A stretch of 64,000 bases of DNA from Odontocerum albicorne (GCA_949825065.1 OX463866.1:1441001-1505000), one strand, 5' to 3'; numbered from the stretch's first letter, positions 51,001 through 53,320 are shown. Translations and numbers: made by a program. The notes: generated by a model not told the origin, from the letters alone.

Positions 51001-53320
51001 GCGGTTTTTTTGTTTAAATTTTTTTTTAACTCTTGAATAAAACACACAATTTGCTTGCAAATGTCCACCTCTCGCAGCTCCACAGATGTCCGCTCTTTTG
51101 TCAAAAATTTCGATGACATTTTGACATGATTTCGGTTTCTAACTCACCGATAACGCGATTAATTTCGTCCTTCAGCTAAGGAATTGATCGGGGGTCATTC
51201 TTATAGACCTGGCTTTTGACGTAACCCCAGAGAAAATAGTCCAACGGTGTCAGATCACATGATCTTGGTGGGCAATTAACTTATCATCGTTTCCGGAAAT
51301 TACAATAGATATGATAATTCTCAATTTGAACACGTTGTAATATTGTATACGACTCAGTTTTTATAAATGACATACATTACACTTCTTAAATGTCACAAGA
51401 CCCAGGCAAGTTCGCGACGCCATCTGTGTTTTATTCAAGAATTTAAAAAAACCGCTCAATTTGTAAGACCCTATACATCGTAATTTTTGCTACTGCTGAT
51501 GTTGCACAGTTGTTAAATATTATAAATTGAGACAAAAATGACAAGATTCACTTACCAGAGAAGAACATTGCTGTCGCATAAGCAAATAAGAAAGCTAAAT
51601 CTAAGCTTCCCAGGAGGGCATTTGCGTCACCGTCGGATCCGTCTGTTGGAAAGGAAAAACTTCAAATTAGATCACTTCAAATCTCAAATTAGATCACTTC
51701 AAATCTCAAATTAGATCACTTCAAATCTCAAATGCATGATATGTACAGCGGAAGTCGCTTAACCTTTCCCTTCTTTGCTAAAAAAATCCGCGCGTTCCGG
51801 TGCTGTGTATTCAATACACATCAATACACATGTAAAAATGAGCGATTTAAAATCGAAAAAATAAGAATATTCGTAGTCAATCGCTTAAATTAATTAAATT
51901 TAAAGTCAAAAGTGATAATAATTCAAATTTAATTGCTGAAAACATGAAAAAAACATCGGCCGACGTTCACAAAACGGGCGAAGCTACCACCTCTAACGAA
52001 AGCTACTCAAGCGAGAGAACTGAGATTCCATTTCTTGCGTTCCCATATACCGAGTAGAGTGAGAGTGAGACGTGAATAGCGTCGCTTCCTCATCCATAAC
52101 GGTTTTTTAGAATGAATATACCTACGTCACACACTGGCACACGTTTGATTGTATTGGTGAATGTATTCCCGATTTTCACAAAATATCTCTGATGTGGCCA
52201 ATGATAAGTACTAATTATTATTAATATTATTTTTATCATTCAATGTGTAAATGTATTACGGAGGAATACCTAAAATCTGAACCCAGTATTTATTATATTT
52301 ATAGAGATATTAAAGTGTTTAGAAGCAATGTGTACTAGTTACACATCACAGGGAAGGAAGGGTTAACATGAAAAATCGATTAAAATGAAATAATATTCCG
52401 GTCCCAAAAAACGTTTAACACGAAAAGATTTCGCATCTTCGAAGAACAAAAAAATATGCCAGCCGCCATAAAGATGTCAAATTGTTAACTGTTCATGACT
52501 CATTTGGTACGAACTAGACCGAAATGTTAACTGTTCATGACTCATTTGGTACGAACTAGACCGAAATGTTAACTGTTCATGACTCATTTGGTACGAACTA
52601 GACCGAAATGTTAACTGTTCATGACTCATTTGGTACGAACTAGACCGAAATGTTAACTGTTCATGACTCATTTGGTACGGACTAGGCCGAAATGTCAAAA
52701 TAAACACACACCTTAGACAGGTGCATACAGTACCCATAGAAAATGCTCACTTTCGTCTACTTGACATTCCATTTTGAAGGCTTTTACAAGCCTTCAAAAT
52801 GGAATGTCAAATCATTTGATTACTCAAATAAAATAATATATGTAACGTAAAAGCAAACACAATATCTTGTAGAACAGAAAATTATATTTCGAATGACGTA
52901 TAACCTTTACCATTTTGTTTTACTTTTGGTGCTCATTTTTAAATTTGAAAAAAAAAACGGACACAACTTATGTTAACACCTAATATAAAATGTATAGAAT
53001 GTTGCAAACCTCGAAAGGGCCACACAAAATCTTAAATTGGGCCACAATTTGGACATTTATGGTCTAGTCGGTTGGCAGATATTGCCCTAGTTCAATAAAT
53101 AAAAATGTCCTTTTAACTTGAAAGTAGGGAGACGATCTTACCGAAAGGTGCCCAGTCACACCAGGTGGCATTGTTGGTCGGGTTGATGATGATGTCTGGA
53201 GGTGGCGTCAGGTTCGTACAGTTCTGGTGCAGCACACTCTTTACCACGGAGATGGGCTTCCTCGTCAAATGGTAACACATGTAGGTAAAATAGGTTATTA
53301 CCAAAATACTGCTTTTGTAC
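2967..53320 (-). CDS. SLC37-family sugar-phosphate/phosphate exchanger, 12 exons, both ends missing
   Basis: Multi-exon gene for an organophosphate:phosphate antiporter of the major facilitator superfamily, most like SLC37A1/A2, which exchange glucose-6-phosphate for phosphate across the ER membrane (family knowledge). Joining exons 53320-53142, 51642-51556, 45663-45530, 40174-40042, 36148-35973, 32541-32458, 24645-24541, 13687-13468, 10759-10611, 7927-7804, 6470-6393 and 3075-2967 gives 1,578 nt in one continuous frame. Family blocks appear in the right order: YHLTRKPISVVK, GWPGVVSVVGKWFGKGKRG, IWNSHTSIGNILG, GVIEFSLCLCFAKLVSYTF, LVNGPYALITTAVSAELG and TAIIDGTGSIG. The luminal loop after TM1 has N-glycosylation sequons (NCT, NLT, NAT). 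About 525 residues are visible against roughly 500 for the whole vertebrate protein, because the loop between TM6 and TM7 is long. The start-codon exon and the final exon after ...ILLVR were not found. Whether it is SLC37A1 or A2 is not resolvable here. Confidence 0.93.
3125..3412. repeat. 29-bp tandem array
   Basis: About ten degenerate copies of a unit including aataaataagttgtttcaat, immediately upstream of the 3075 acceptor of the SLC37-like gene. Confidence 0.9.
3826..6346. repeat. 192-bp satellite array, about 13 units
   Basis: Head-to-tail 192-bp units of high identity filling the intron between the 3075 and 6393 exons. Units differ at a few diagnostic sites, e.g. ctgcctgacta with taacactg versus cttcctggcta with taatactg, and cattg versus cactg. 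The 60-residue minus-strand reading frame in each unit has no recognisable domain and I do not call it a gene. Confidence 0.95.
6393..6470 (-). CDS. SLC37-like exon: TM10-11 loop
   Basis: 78 nt, acceptor tattttttacag, donor agtatag|gtgagtc, phases 1 in and 1 out. It encodes THSSLEGNSKALATVTAIID followed by GTGSIG, nearly identical to the family motif. Confidence 0.92.
6719..6870. mobile_element. Tigger/pogo-type element end
   Basis: Begins cagtggtaccttgggttacg, the typical terminal sequence of Tigger-like elements, with ttcgttctttgattccgttc following. Only one end is visible; the rest is lost. Confidence 0.55.
6958..7770 (+). pseudogene. LINE reverse transcriptase remnant
   Basis: CYADDATLIAENKND from about 7037, then a one-frame shift near 7075, then an open frame 7077-7742 through FRYLGSELLSSHDLRREV, YKSCVRPIFTYGIEA and GRPPKRWRDSW. 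It ends in an (AAG)n tail about 30 bp before the donor of the 7804 exon. Same family as 38990-39990. Confidence 0.8.
7804..7927 (-). CDS. SLC37-like exon: TM10
   Basis: 124 nt, acceptor tatgattacag, donor gagctcg|gtgagtt. It encodes MMIYEWFGTINLAMNIFLLL and then LVNGPYALITTAVSAELG, the strongest family signature in the C-terminal half. A reverse-transcriptase remnant ends about 60 bp beyond the donor. Confidence 0.94.
7930..8715. other. Intronic DNA, nothing recognised
   Basis: AT-rich sequence between an exon and the mariner element; no open frame, repeat structure or splice-flanked exon that I could support. Confidence 0.5.
8717..9970 (-). mobile_element. mariner element, irritans-like
   Basis: About 1.25 kb flanked by TA, with matching inner terminal repeats: tcaataagtcccgggactaa near 8727 and its reverse complement near 9941. 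The outermost bases of the two ends differ. Contains one transposase frame on the minus strand. Confidence 0.9.
8778..9791 (-). pseudogene. mariner transposase, catalytically dead
   Basis: Start chosen at the MEKTEFRVLM methionine, giving about 337 residues. The DNA-binding half, WVPHLLTMEQK and SAGKIMASIFW are clear, as are the second catalytic Asp (LFHQDNAPCH) and third (YSPDLPPSDYWLF, DD34D spacing). The first catalytic Asp is replaced by Ala (VTMAETW instead of VTMDETW; codon GCT). About 12 residues after SIFW are also deleted, with a short shifted stretch before ALLERMKAEI. The open frame is therefore misleading: this copy should be inactive. Confidence 0.9.
9972..10560. other. Intronic DNA, nothing recognised
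   Basis: AT-rich intron sequence between the mariner and the 10611 exon; no feature supported. Confidence 0.5.
10611..10759 (-). CDS. SLC37-like exon: TM8-9
   Basis: 149 nt, acceptor cacattgcag, donor cctatg|gtacgtg. It encodes ADLSTCFDVGGIVGAILAGM then VCDWTGMSATTCAVMLLLAA. This matches DLST.FDVGGI.GGI.AG..SD....RATTC in the family. The basic residue usual before ATTC in the MFS loop 8-9 is Ser here. Confidence 0.92.
10790..10931 (+). pseudogene. LINE C-terminal remnant, left part
   Basis: Reads VLKADVLSKM, then RWFGRVERMNVETVTKQIY, and stops at the palindromic MITE. The frame resumes at 12362, so the two parts were one fragment before the MITE inserted. Confidence 0.75.
11025..12173 (-). 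mobile_element. Tigger/pogo-like DNA transposon, truncated coding part
   Basis: Perfect terminal repeats cagtggaacctctcataacg, flanked by TA at 11023-11024 and 12174-12175. 1.15 kb long, shorter than autonomous Tigger elements. Encodes only the DNA-binding N-terminus. Confidence 0.9.
11314..11826 (-). pseudogene. Tigger transposase N-terminal fragment (CENP-B-like DNA-binding domains)
   Basis: Two abutting frames on the minus strand. 11605-11826 (MKRKIIEKRERGVSVADLVR, then YNRSTSTICSILKNKDKI) is the Psq-type helix-turn-helix. 11314-11604 (ENIICEKAKVIF, then FKGSHGWFEKFKRRTGIH) is the CENP-B/Tc5-type domain. An in-frame stop separates them and the DDE catalytic domain is absent, so this is a non-functional remnant. 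Confidence 0.85.
12362..12760 (+). pseudogene. LINE C-terminal remnant, right part, plus repeat A
   Basis: Continues the split fragment as YNENVNDIVKEWNVESQRNR, RKCMNIEEVI, then repeat A in inverted orientation (12440-12660), then a decayed hammerhead-like block (cgaaaccggt on the minus strand near 12712). Confidence 0.6.
12735..13385. repeat. 30-bp tandem array, about 21 units
   Basis: Unit ttattaggttacagctaact plus taatgcggcc, with scattered substitutions. Ends about 80 bp from the donor of the 13468 exon. Confidence 0.93.
13468..13687 (-). CDS. SLC37-like exon: end of central loop and TM7
   Basis: 220 nt, acceptor tatctttcag, donor ttcta|gtgagt. A Ser/Pro/Thr-rich tail of the loop (SRTPSPPTENTTLL) runs into MGALKIPGVIEFSLCLCFAK and LVSYTFLYWLPLYIKN, the conserved TM7 block. 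Enters in phase 0 and leaves one base over. Confidence 0.93.
13850..14409 (+). mobile_element. Tc1/mariner-superfamily deletion derivative, copy 1
   Basis: Terminal repeat gggtctttcaaattgagcgg at the left and its degenerate complement at about 14385-14409. Inside, from 14040, there is a decayed transposase C-terminus (NGDVNWPPRSCDLTPL). Related copies at 50985 and 61344. Confidence 0.75.
14455..14545 (+). repeat. SINE/LINE tail fragment
   Basis: gattgtttgggaaagatttc, cacatagcaataaac, gccaggttgta, gtgtaatacaat: the 3' tail seen in the four SINEs here, without a tRNA head. Confidence 0.6.
14560..15180. other. Intronic DNA, nothing recognised
   Basis: Has two poly-C runs (near 14611 and 14753) but no gene or element that I can support. 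Confidence 0.5.
15187..16465. repeat. 41-bp tandem array, about 31 units
   Basis: Unit aacctaatttgaaaacagca plus tccctcatttttgtccagcga. Uniform in the middle and more diverged at the right end (16070-16465). Confidence 0.95.
16464..16683. mobile_element. Short MITE
   Basis: Inverted ends aaccacttaacag and ctgttaagtggtt, 220 bp, non-coding. Abuts the end of the 41-bp array. Confidence 0.5.
16690..17010. other. Intronic DNA, nothing recognised
   Basis: No repeat or coding feature supported here. Confidence 0.4.
17020..17120 (+). pseudogene. Possible LINE C-terminal (RNase H-flanking) remnant
   Basis: Reads RISCGVGRTASDMQNWSLVD then SPLCECGE, resembling the W.L.DSP.C.CG block after the RT of Jockey/R1-like LINEs. 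Short and isolated. Confidence 0.35.
17211..17660. repeat. Interstitial TTAGG/CCTAA repeats mixed with hammerhead-like units
   Basis: Runs of taacctaacctaacctaacc and ttaggttaggttagg alternate in opposite orientations, punctuated four times by a unit like gatgaggtgaaaaccttgaa followed by accgg. The first unit (17216-17250) has CTGATGA, a short stem II (AGG/CCT) and GAAAC CGGTA. TTAGG is the usual insect telomere repeat (established knowledge). Confidence 0.75.
17668..18061. mobile_element. Half copy of the 44164 foldback element
   Basis: Matches the right half of 44164-44819, including cttgacccaatctatcatca and the terminus cactcaatacgggacatcct. Left half missing where it meets the TTAGG block. 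Confidence 0.7.
18535..18950. repeat. 83-bp tandem array, 5 units
   Basis: GC-rich units with many GGTACCGGT and CTGCAG palindromes, spaced by gatatttccattttgaagac. It generates overlapping open frames on both strands that are repeat artefacts. Confidence 0.92.
19006..19220 (+). repeat. tRNA-derived SINE, copy 1
   Basis: RNA polymerase III A box (tggcctagttgg) and B box (ggttcaaatcc), then a 3' tail ggttggttggaaaagattgc, gcaataagcttgccaggttg. Not a tRNA gene: no acceptor-stem complement at the 3' end. Confidence 0.85.
19245..19748 (+). pseudogene. Decayed LINE reverse transcriptase
   Basis: Starts with a YADG version of the catalytic box (tatgcagatggt), then FCYLGSMV and a thumb-like stretch; several frameshifts. 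Ends in a Z-type terminal fragment (gaaaatgtagcatggtccct near 19713). Confidence 0.55.
19748..19898 (-). pseudogene. LINE reverse transcriptase fragment
   Basis: About 150 bp matching 38990-39130 in reverse orientation. Bounded on both sides by Z-type terminal sequence. Confidence 0.6.
19901..20950. mobile_element. Z element, copy 2
   Basis: TIR cttgagaaattgtagcatgg at the left, ctcatgaaaatgtagca inverted at the right, TA on both sides. Interior matches 37483-38981 in reverse orientation, plus a nested MITE at 20620-20832. No coding capacity. Confidence 0.7.
20620..20832. mobile_element. Small Z-like MITE nested in Z copy 2
   Basis: 213 bp, inverted ends gttcagaaaatgtaggatga and its partner, flanked by TA. 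Its subterminal sequence (tgtgacagttcacaa, caatacaaccttgtaacgac) is shared with Z, so it is an internal-deletion relative. Confidence 0.75.
21254..22551 (+). mobile_element. mariner element 2, full length
   Basis: 1,298 bp with perfect 28-bp terminal repeats starting ctaggttagtcaaaaagttt, flanked by TA at 21252-21253 and 22552-22553. Confidence 0.93.
21432..22486 (+). pseudogene. mariner transposase with a 5-bp frameshift
   Basis: Start chosen at MEKSEYRAVIKFFVLEG, not the upstream Met at 21411. Helix-turn-helix region, WVPHLLTMQQK and all three catalytic Asp residues are present: FITMDETWVYHH, FHQDNAPAHT, YSPDLAPSDFWLF (DD34D). The frame breaks at about 22079-22090, where aagac is tandemly duplicated between YLQTGKT and INSDYYCDLL; the second part is open from there to the stop. 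Otherwise well preserved, so inactivation seems recent (inference). Confidence 0.92.
22640..22860 (+). pseudogene. LINE C-terminal remnant
   Basis: AGVRGMGRPRKTWLDKTDQI and RRLCMKRCMNGEEAKVLDL, the end of an RTE-like ORF, broken. Confidence 0.6.
22955..23034 (+). repeat. LINE 3' tail fragment
   Basis: ctgattggtcggaagagatt then gccgcctggcaatac and an (aaat)n end: the tail of the 49658-50238 LINE and, in part, of the SINEs. Confidence 0.7.
23040..23448. other. Intronic DNA, nothing recognised
   Basis: Short (CA)n and (TA)n runs only. Confidence 0.4.
23449..23617 (+). repeat. tRNA-derived SINE, copy 2
   Basis: gacttccgtggcctagttgg head, B box ggttcgaatcc, tail gattggttggaagaaagaaa, ending in an (ATAAA)-type tail. 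Confidence 0.85.
23755..23950 (-). pseudogene. LINE C-terminal remnant
   Basis: GRPRKVWLGRVNDILKEG and RRCMNVEEAKDLYRIRK; the same family as 2190-2513. Confidence 0.65.
24006..24386 (-). pseudogene. LINE reverse transcriptase thumb/C-terminus
   Basis: YQRLVKCYVWSVLLHGVESW, RLEAFEMWMHRRMLRIPWTD and GRRQISWLRNIQ: the post-catalytic end of an RTE-like RT, open but without the palm. Confidence 0.75.
24541..24645 (-). CDS. SLC37-like exon: central cytosolic loop, part 2
   Basis: 105 nt, phase 0 on both sides, acceptor ctcaccacgcag, donor gatcag|gtaagg. It encodes a charged, glycine-rich stretch beginning RDVYRRLEGGGGHVSDDNER. It is GC-rich against AT-rich flanks, as the other exons are. It may be alternatively spliced because removing it keeps the frame (inference). 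Confidence 0.75.
24955..25600. repeat. Degenerate minisatellite of about 25 bp, left part
   Basis: Irregular copies of acatgccaaaatgacattgt plus ttatg. Interrupted by the foldback at 25590-26096 and resuming at 26097-26330. Confidence 0.8.
25655..25715 (-). ncRNA. Hammerhead ribozyme motif, broken stem II
   Basis: CTGACGA and GAAACCGGTAA are kept, but the 3' strand of stem II reads gtgtac instead of gtcttc, so it should not fold properly. In sense orientation relative to the host gene. Confidence 0.6.
25931..25985 (+). ncRNA. Hammerhead ribozyme motif
   Basis: Core CTGACGA (25941-25947), stem II GAAGAC/GTCTTC (25949-25954 with 25959-25964) with loop GGGG, then GAAAC, palindromic stem III ACCGGT (25968-25973), nucleotide 17 = A at 25974, and partial stem I (TTCAC against GTAAA). 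Antisense to the host gene. Confidence 0.7.
26097..26330. repeat. Degenerate minisatellite of about 25 bp, right part
   Basis: Continues the pattern of 24955-25600 after the foldback. Confidence 0.7.
26375..27690. repeat. 49-bp tandem array, about 27 units
   Basis: Unit aagatgcgttaacttattgt plus tgatcaagatgagttatcat. In about 26930-27570 two unit types alternate (gagttatcatcaactcacc, gcgttatcatcaactcatct), giving a 98-bp higher-order dimer. Confidence 0.95.
27957..28245. repeat. Conserved dispersed repeat D, copy 1
   Basis: About 290 bp almost identical to 61030-61320: gctcgcgggaagcacaaagg, gagtctccttaagagtaacg, ttgtgccgcgcacaggaatc. No coding capacity, no clear inverted ends. Confidence 0.75.
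28335..28445 (+). repeat. Dispersed repeat A
   Basis: aaaggacaatttatatagtg, ccgtttagagggcaat: a copy of 2009-2180. Confidence 0.65.
28480..28910 (+). repeat. Dispersed repeat B, two tandem copies
   Basis: Two blocks (28530-28660 and 28755-28870) sharing gataagtagcaca-like and ggtggagtgt segments with 2740-2860; aagctgcgca between them. Confidence 0.55.
28990..29211. mobile_element. MITE P, copy 1
   Basis: Inverted ends cagtacccggcagttagtaa and partner, TA on both sides, almost fully palindromic (gtagagcgtcatctttgtcg against its complement). Related to 50267-50415. Confidence 0.8.
29215..29910. other. Intronic DNA with a weak dispersed repeat
   Basis: 29220-29330 recurs inverted at about 40910-41050 (aggcctttgattacctgagc type). 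Nothing else supported. Confidence 0.4.
29916..30000. repeat. 18-19-bp tandem repeat, 5 copies
   Basis: agatattgtaaataaaat repeated, AT-rich. Confidence 0.85.
30066..31998. mobile_element. TTAA-flanked, piggyBac-like non-autonomous element holding a 38-bp satellite
   Basis: TTAA at 30062-30065 and 31999-32002. Ends cccgccgagagccca and cccttttgagagccca-type (right end reads tttgggctctcaaaggg). Most of the interior is the 38-bp array. TTAA and C-rich ends are piggyBac hallmarks (established knowledge). No transposase. Confidence 0.7.
30487..31960. repeat. 38-bp AT-rich tandem array, about 38 units
   Basis: Unit agttatatctatgtttttca plus gatatatgtatgtttttt. Length variants (ttatatatg, cgagtatatatg insertions) recur periodically, suggesting higher-order duplication. 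Confidence 0.95.
32100..32345 (+). repeat. LINE 3' end fragment
   Basis: gtgggctgaaaacacatacg, gtccttgcggccgggctcgc: also near 21110, 46650 and 46820 (the last two inverted). Confidence 0.5.
32458..32541 (-). CDS. SLC37-like exon: central cytosolic loop, part 1
   Basis: 84 nt, phase 0 on both sides, acceptor tttataatttcag, donor agcaag|gtgaac. It encodes DDNVKLDFVNVIETRDNCNA then KQCESISK. There is no strong homology because this TM6-TM7 loop is variable, but the splice sites are good and the frame chains exactly with its neighbours. Confidence 0.75.
32680..33905. repeat. 49-bp tandem array, about 25 units
   Basis: Unit atcaaagttcattgcgcaat plus tcattctcaagacaaacata. The open frame at 32715-33110 is a three-phase read-through of the unit, not a gene. 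Confidence 0.96.
33906..34250. other. Intronic DNA, nothing recognised
   Basis: AT-rich; no supported feature. Confidence 0.4.
34252..34765 (+). mobile_element. Harbinger-like MITE/fragment with MADF coding exon
   Basis: Ends ggcctcggccacac and gtgtggcctcggct are inverted, with TAA next to each end. Carries a MADF-domain exon. PIF/Harbinger elements encode a MADF/Myb-like second protein (established knowledge). The DDE nuclease gene is absent. Confidence 0.55.
34447..34602 (+). pseudogene. MADF-domain N-terminal fragment
   Basis: MAQVLITAVYKREPLCNPWS then KLYKNVPVIKSLWNEVAQKV and NKDK, matching the start of MADF domains (LI..V..RP.LWN....YKN......W.EVA). A good splice donor (aag|gtaagt) follows NKDK; reading through meets a stop after seven codons. 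The rest of the domain is missing. Confidence 0.6.
34770..35220. other. Intronic DNA, nothing recognised
   Basis: GC content rises near 34980-35120 but I see no gene or repeat that I can support. Confidence 0.4.
35224..35640 (-). pseudogene. LINE reverse transcriptase C-terminus (Jockey/R1-like)
   Basis: YRSLETRRQESIAIFLIKVF, GSFNCPAILEALSLYVPN, then NHPLFYISTYRANIMAKHS and FNQLND-like end: the usual final block of Jockey/CR1-type RT ORFs. A stop follows IIPNE. Confidence 0.75.
35973..36148 (-). CDS. SLC37-like exon: TM5-6
   Basis: 176 nt, acceptor atgttcctcag, donor agccg|gtgagcg read so that the exon ends in phase 0. It encodes the helix SYSFIVPGLIMAVGGFIVFL followed by FLVDEPQDVGLVPPDH, matching SFIVPGI....FLFL...PEDV of the family, then the start of the long central loop. 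Confidence 0.92.
36240..37255 (-). pseudogene. LINE C-terminal remnant split by a TTAA element
   Basis: Left part 36240-36360 and right part 36964-37040 together match 2330-2460 of the other LINE remnant (ctcttcttcatcttact then cacatcacccttaagttcac). The interruption is the W element. Confidence 0.65.
36361..36959. mobile_element. W element (piggyBac-like MITE), copy 1
   Basis: 599 bp, TTAA at 36357-36360 and 36960-36963, ends cctttcccttcc and ggatggaaggg. Non-coding, with ttccggtgctgtgtattcaa near the left end and gtgtactagttacacatcac near the right end in two copies. Confidence 0.8.
37885..38837 (-). mobile_element. mariner element 3, internally deleted
   Basis: 953 bp, ends cgaggcatatccagaaacta and its complement (27 bp, one mismatch), TA on both sides, inserted in Z at ...atgTAtttacc, whose empty form is seen at about 20040. 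Confidence 0.92.
37990..38706 (-). pseudogene. mariner transposase, N-terminus missing
   Basis: 238 open codons. Catalytic Asp residues are all kept: VTGDETWVAHYTPE, LLHDNARPHTA and HSPDLAPSDYYLF (DD34D). The helix-turn-helix DNA-binding half is deleted: only about 130 bp separate this frame from the right terminal repeat. A different mariner lineage from the other two here. Confidence 0.88.
38990..40000 (+). pseudogene. LINE reverse transcriptase C-terminus with triplicated 3' end
   Basis: Frames VRIYKTCVRPIVTYGIEVRA, RDRIRNETIKSVCDVEDIE, then WRDHVDRMEDTRLAKIAK and GRPPKRWKDSW. Same family as 6958-7770. Single-base shifts upstream of 39101 and near 39313. Confidence 0.8.
39321..39990 (+). 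repeat. Tandem triplication of 221-224 bp within the LINE 3' end
   Basis: Three nearly identical units each start aagaagcagaaggatcg (39321, 39545, 39766) and end aagaagaaggtttaacctgt. The array stops about 50 bp from the donor of the 40042 exon. Confidence 0.93.
40042..40174 (-). CDS. SLC37-like exon: TM4-5 core
   Basis: 133 nt, acceptor tgtgtcgcag, donor ttg|gtaagaga. It encodes AAAGVAQTTGWPGVV, GKWFGKGKRG and IWNSHTSIGNILG, the most conserved SLC37 block. The donor has reverse-transcriptase repeat DNA starting only about 50 bp into the downstream intron. Confidence 0.94.
40274..40797. mobile_element. TTAA-flanked MITE (piggyBac-like), distinct family
   Basis: TTAA at 40270-40273 and 40798-40801; ends cccttatcatggca and cccttatccttggca (right, inverted). 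524 bp, non-coding. Confidence 0.7.
40802..42055. other. Intronic DNA with small local repeats
   Basis: 40910-41050 is repeat DNA also at 29220-29330 (inverted). A 60-bp direct duplication lies at about 41105-41215 (caacaagtcacgccgtggcg and variant). 41540-41720 resembles 62830-62950 (cggtacaaag, agagattcctctt). No gene supported. Confidence 0.5.
42060..42762 (+). pseudogene. LINE reverse transcriptase thumb and C-terminus
   Basis: MKINKDKTKLLTVG, then a one-base shift near 42235, then SKIIESNNIDLKLRILLIKT, MYGCETWCLSERDRRRLEAF, RRARWIGHIIRQEGLLHAIM and GRPRREYLEDL to the stop at 42760. Catalytic palm missing. Confidence 0.8.
42775..42990 (-). pseudogene. Jockey/R1-like LINE fragment
   Basis: ILYCTLVRSKLEYDTSIWNA and QHRFLRHIGFRLGLRNHSF, the block after the RT palm in Jockey/CR1-like elements. 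Confidence 0.7.
43045..43751. mobile_element. hAT-type MITE
   Basis: Ends cagtgttccccaacc and ggttggggaacactg; perfect 8-bp duplication atctaaac at 43037-43044 and 43752-43759. Non-coding, 707 bp. Confidence 0.88.
43760..45492 (-). mobile_element. hAT-type element remnant
   Basis: Ends catagtttcccaaact and ctttggggaatctttg. Flanked by atctaaac (43752-43759, shared with the neighbouring MITE) and atctaaaa (45493-45500). On the minus strand at about 43900-44160 it encodes the hAT dimerisation end: FLLAFPSSYLVERDF and GDLRLYF. Hosts the foldback at 44164-44819. Confidence 0.7.
44164..44819. mobile_element. Foldback MITE nested in the hAT remnant
   Basis: Ends cagggtgtcccgtattgagt and complement, TA on both sides; arms of about 180 bp are reverse complements. 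A half copy is at 17668-18061. Confidence 0.8.
45530..45663 (-). CDS. SLC37-like exon: TM2-3 loop and TM3
   Basis: 134 nt, acceptor ctgttccag, donor gtacag|gtaagtc, ends in phase 0. It encodes FVAERVNLRYFLSLGMIISG and the following helix ending YFIFVQ. The GxxxER.NLRY segment is the SLC37 form of the MFS loop 2-3 signature. Confidence 0.92.
45760..45910 (-). pseudogene. LINE C-terminal scrap
   Basis: RDANNIGIRNWRNAAQDR then CGRPIPDLGCRAMDGWM, the end of an RTE-like ORF. Confidence 0.55.
46101..46150 (-). ncRNA. Hammerhead ribozyme motif, best copy
   Basis: Read on the minus strand: stem I TTCAC/GTGAA, core CTGACGA (46141-46135), stem II GAAGAC/GTCTTC with loop GGTG, GAAA (46117-46114), stem III ACTAGT, nucleotide 17 = T at 46108, where cleavage would fall. 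Every core base of a type I hammerhead is present. It is in sense orientation inside the intron between the 51556 and 45663 exons. Confidence 0.75.
46368..46415 (+). ncRNA. Hammerhead ribozyme motif
   Basis: CTGACGA (46376-46382), stem II GAAGAC/GTCTTC (46384-46389 with 46394-46399), GAAACTAGTT, stem I TTCA/TGAA with one mismatch next to the core. Antisense to the host gene. Confidence 0.68.
46590..47215 (-). repeat. LINE 3' end debris, several fragments
   Basis: Two copies of cagcccacactcttg/ccgagatacaccccaccaat type sequence (46615-46680 and 46790-46850) and pieces of RTE-like C-termini (GRPRKVWLDQVNY near 46860). Confidence 0.55.
47252..48012 (+). pseudogene. LINE reverse transcriptase C-terminus and 3' region
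   Basis: LLFPILDYADVCYLDVTEEQ, LDKLQCLQNMCLRFIFNLRK, then one in-frame stop at about 47484, then YLAENFQRLS, FTVHAVRLWNQLQTNVR and FKKRLKKNLISSQ. The 3' region ends ctggttggttggaagagata, the start of the tail shared with the SINEs. Confidence 0.8.
48164..48310 (-). pseudogene. LINE C-terminal scrap
   Basis: RWTDQVRDATELPLTTAPRA then EYRDGWRGVVRG. Confidence 0.6.
48400..49011 (+). mobile_element. Long-arm foldback derived from a mariner
   Basis: Arms 48400-48603 and 48810-49011 are reverse complements; TA at 48398-48399 and 49012-49013. The left arm runs into a transposase start, MASTVHQRVCIKFCVKNGFN then GPQTLEMLEKCF, which breaks after about 45 codons. Confidence 0.85.
49020..49470. other. 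Intronic DNA, nothing recognised
   Basis: No supported feature. Confidence 0.4.
49480..49650 (-). pseudogene. LINE C-terminal scrap
   Basis: Minus strand resembles ...GRPKKTWLDQ at about 49480-49510 with degenerate flanks. Confidence 0.45.
49658..50238 (-). pseudogene. LINE C-terminus with complete 3' tail
   Basis: Same family as 47252-48012: RLSNHGLALRSNRDCLLAFP, FTVHAARLWNQLQTNIRLAP, FKKRLKKLLISLVSK. Its tail reads ctggttggttggaagagatt, gccgcctggcaatac, ccagattgta and ends in (TAAA)n at 49658. Confidence 0.8.
50267..50415. mobile_element. MITE P, copy 2
   Basis: Ends cagtactcggtatgtaagta and partner, TA on both sides, strongly palindromic (gtagagcgtcgtctctgtcg against its complement). 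Confidence 0.8.
50436..50616 (+). repeat. tRNA-derived SINE, copy 3
   Basis: gacttccgtggcctggtggt head, B-box region gcgggttcgatcgc, tail ctggttggttagaagagatt, gccacatggcaataaactcg. Confidence 0.85.
50640..50940 (-). pseudogene. LINE C-terminal remnant
   Basis: KKINAVEMRVLRKICGVSMY near 50860-50920, degenerate RPRKMWL-like end near 50690. Confidence 0.55.
50985..51471 (-). mobile_element. Tc1/mariner-superfamily deletion derivative, copy 2
   Basis: Ends gggtctttcaaattttgcgg and accgctcaatttgtaagacc. Contains the same decayed transposase end as 13850 and 61344, on the minus strand. Confidence 0.8.
51556..51642 (-). CDS. SLC37-like exon: TM2
   Basis: 87 nt between acceptor ttccaacag and donor ctctg|gtaagtg, phases 1 in and 1 out. 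It encodes DGSDGDANALLGSLDLAFLF, then AYATAMFFSG, matching the LLG..D.AFL.AYA.GMF.SG block of SLC37 proteins. Confidence 0.9.
51664..51733. repeat. 22-bp tandem repeat
   Basis: aaattagatcacttcaaatc repeated three times, just upstream of the 51642 acceptor. Confidence 0.85.
51763..52362. mobile_element. W element, copy 2
   Basis: 600 bp, TTAA at 51759-51762 and 52363-52366, ends cctttcccttct and ggaaggaaggg. Nearly collinear with 36361-36959. Confidence 0.82.
52482..52692. repeat. 42-bp tandem array, 5 units
   Basis: Unit gttaactgttcatgactcat plus ttggtacgaactagaccgaaat; nearly identical copies. Confidence 0.95.
52761..52810. repeat. Perfect 23-bp hairpin
   Basis: ttgacattccattttgaagg plus ctt pairs exactly with 52788-52810 across a 4-base loop (ttac). 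Confidence 0.9.
53142..53320 (-). CDS. SLC37-like exon: TM1 and glycosylated loop
   Basis: First recognisable exon. The acceptor is a pyrimidine-rich tract ending ctgtttccag; the donor is cg|gtaagatc. It enters with one base completing a codon and leaves with one base over. It encodes TM1, the family signature YHLTRKPISVVK, then HQNC and a Pro/Asn-rich loop ending WCDWAPF, with three N-glycosylation sequons. An upstream exon with the initiator must exist but was not found between here and 64 kb. Confidence 0.9.
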
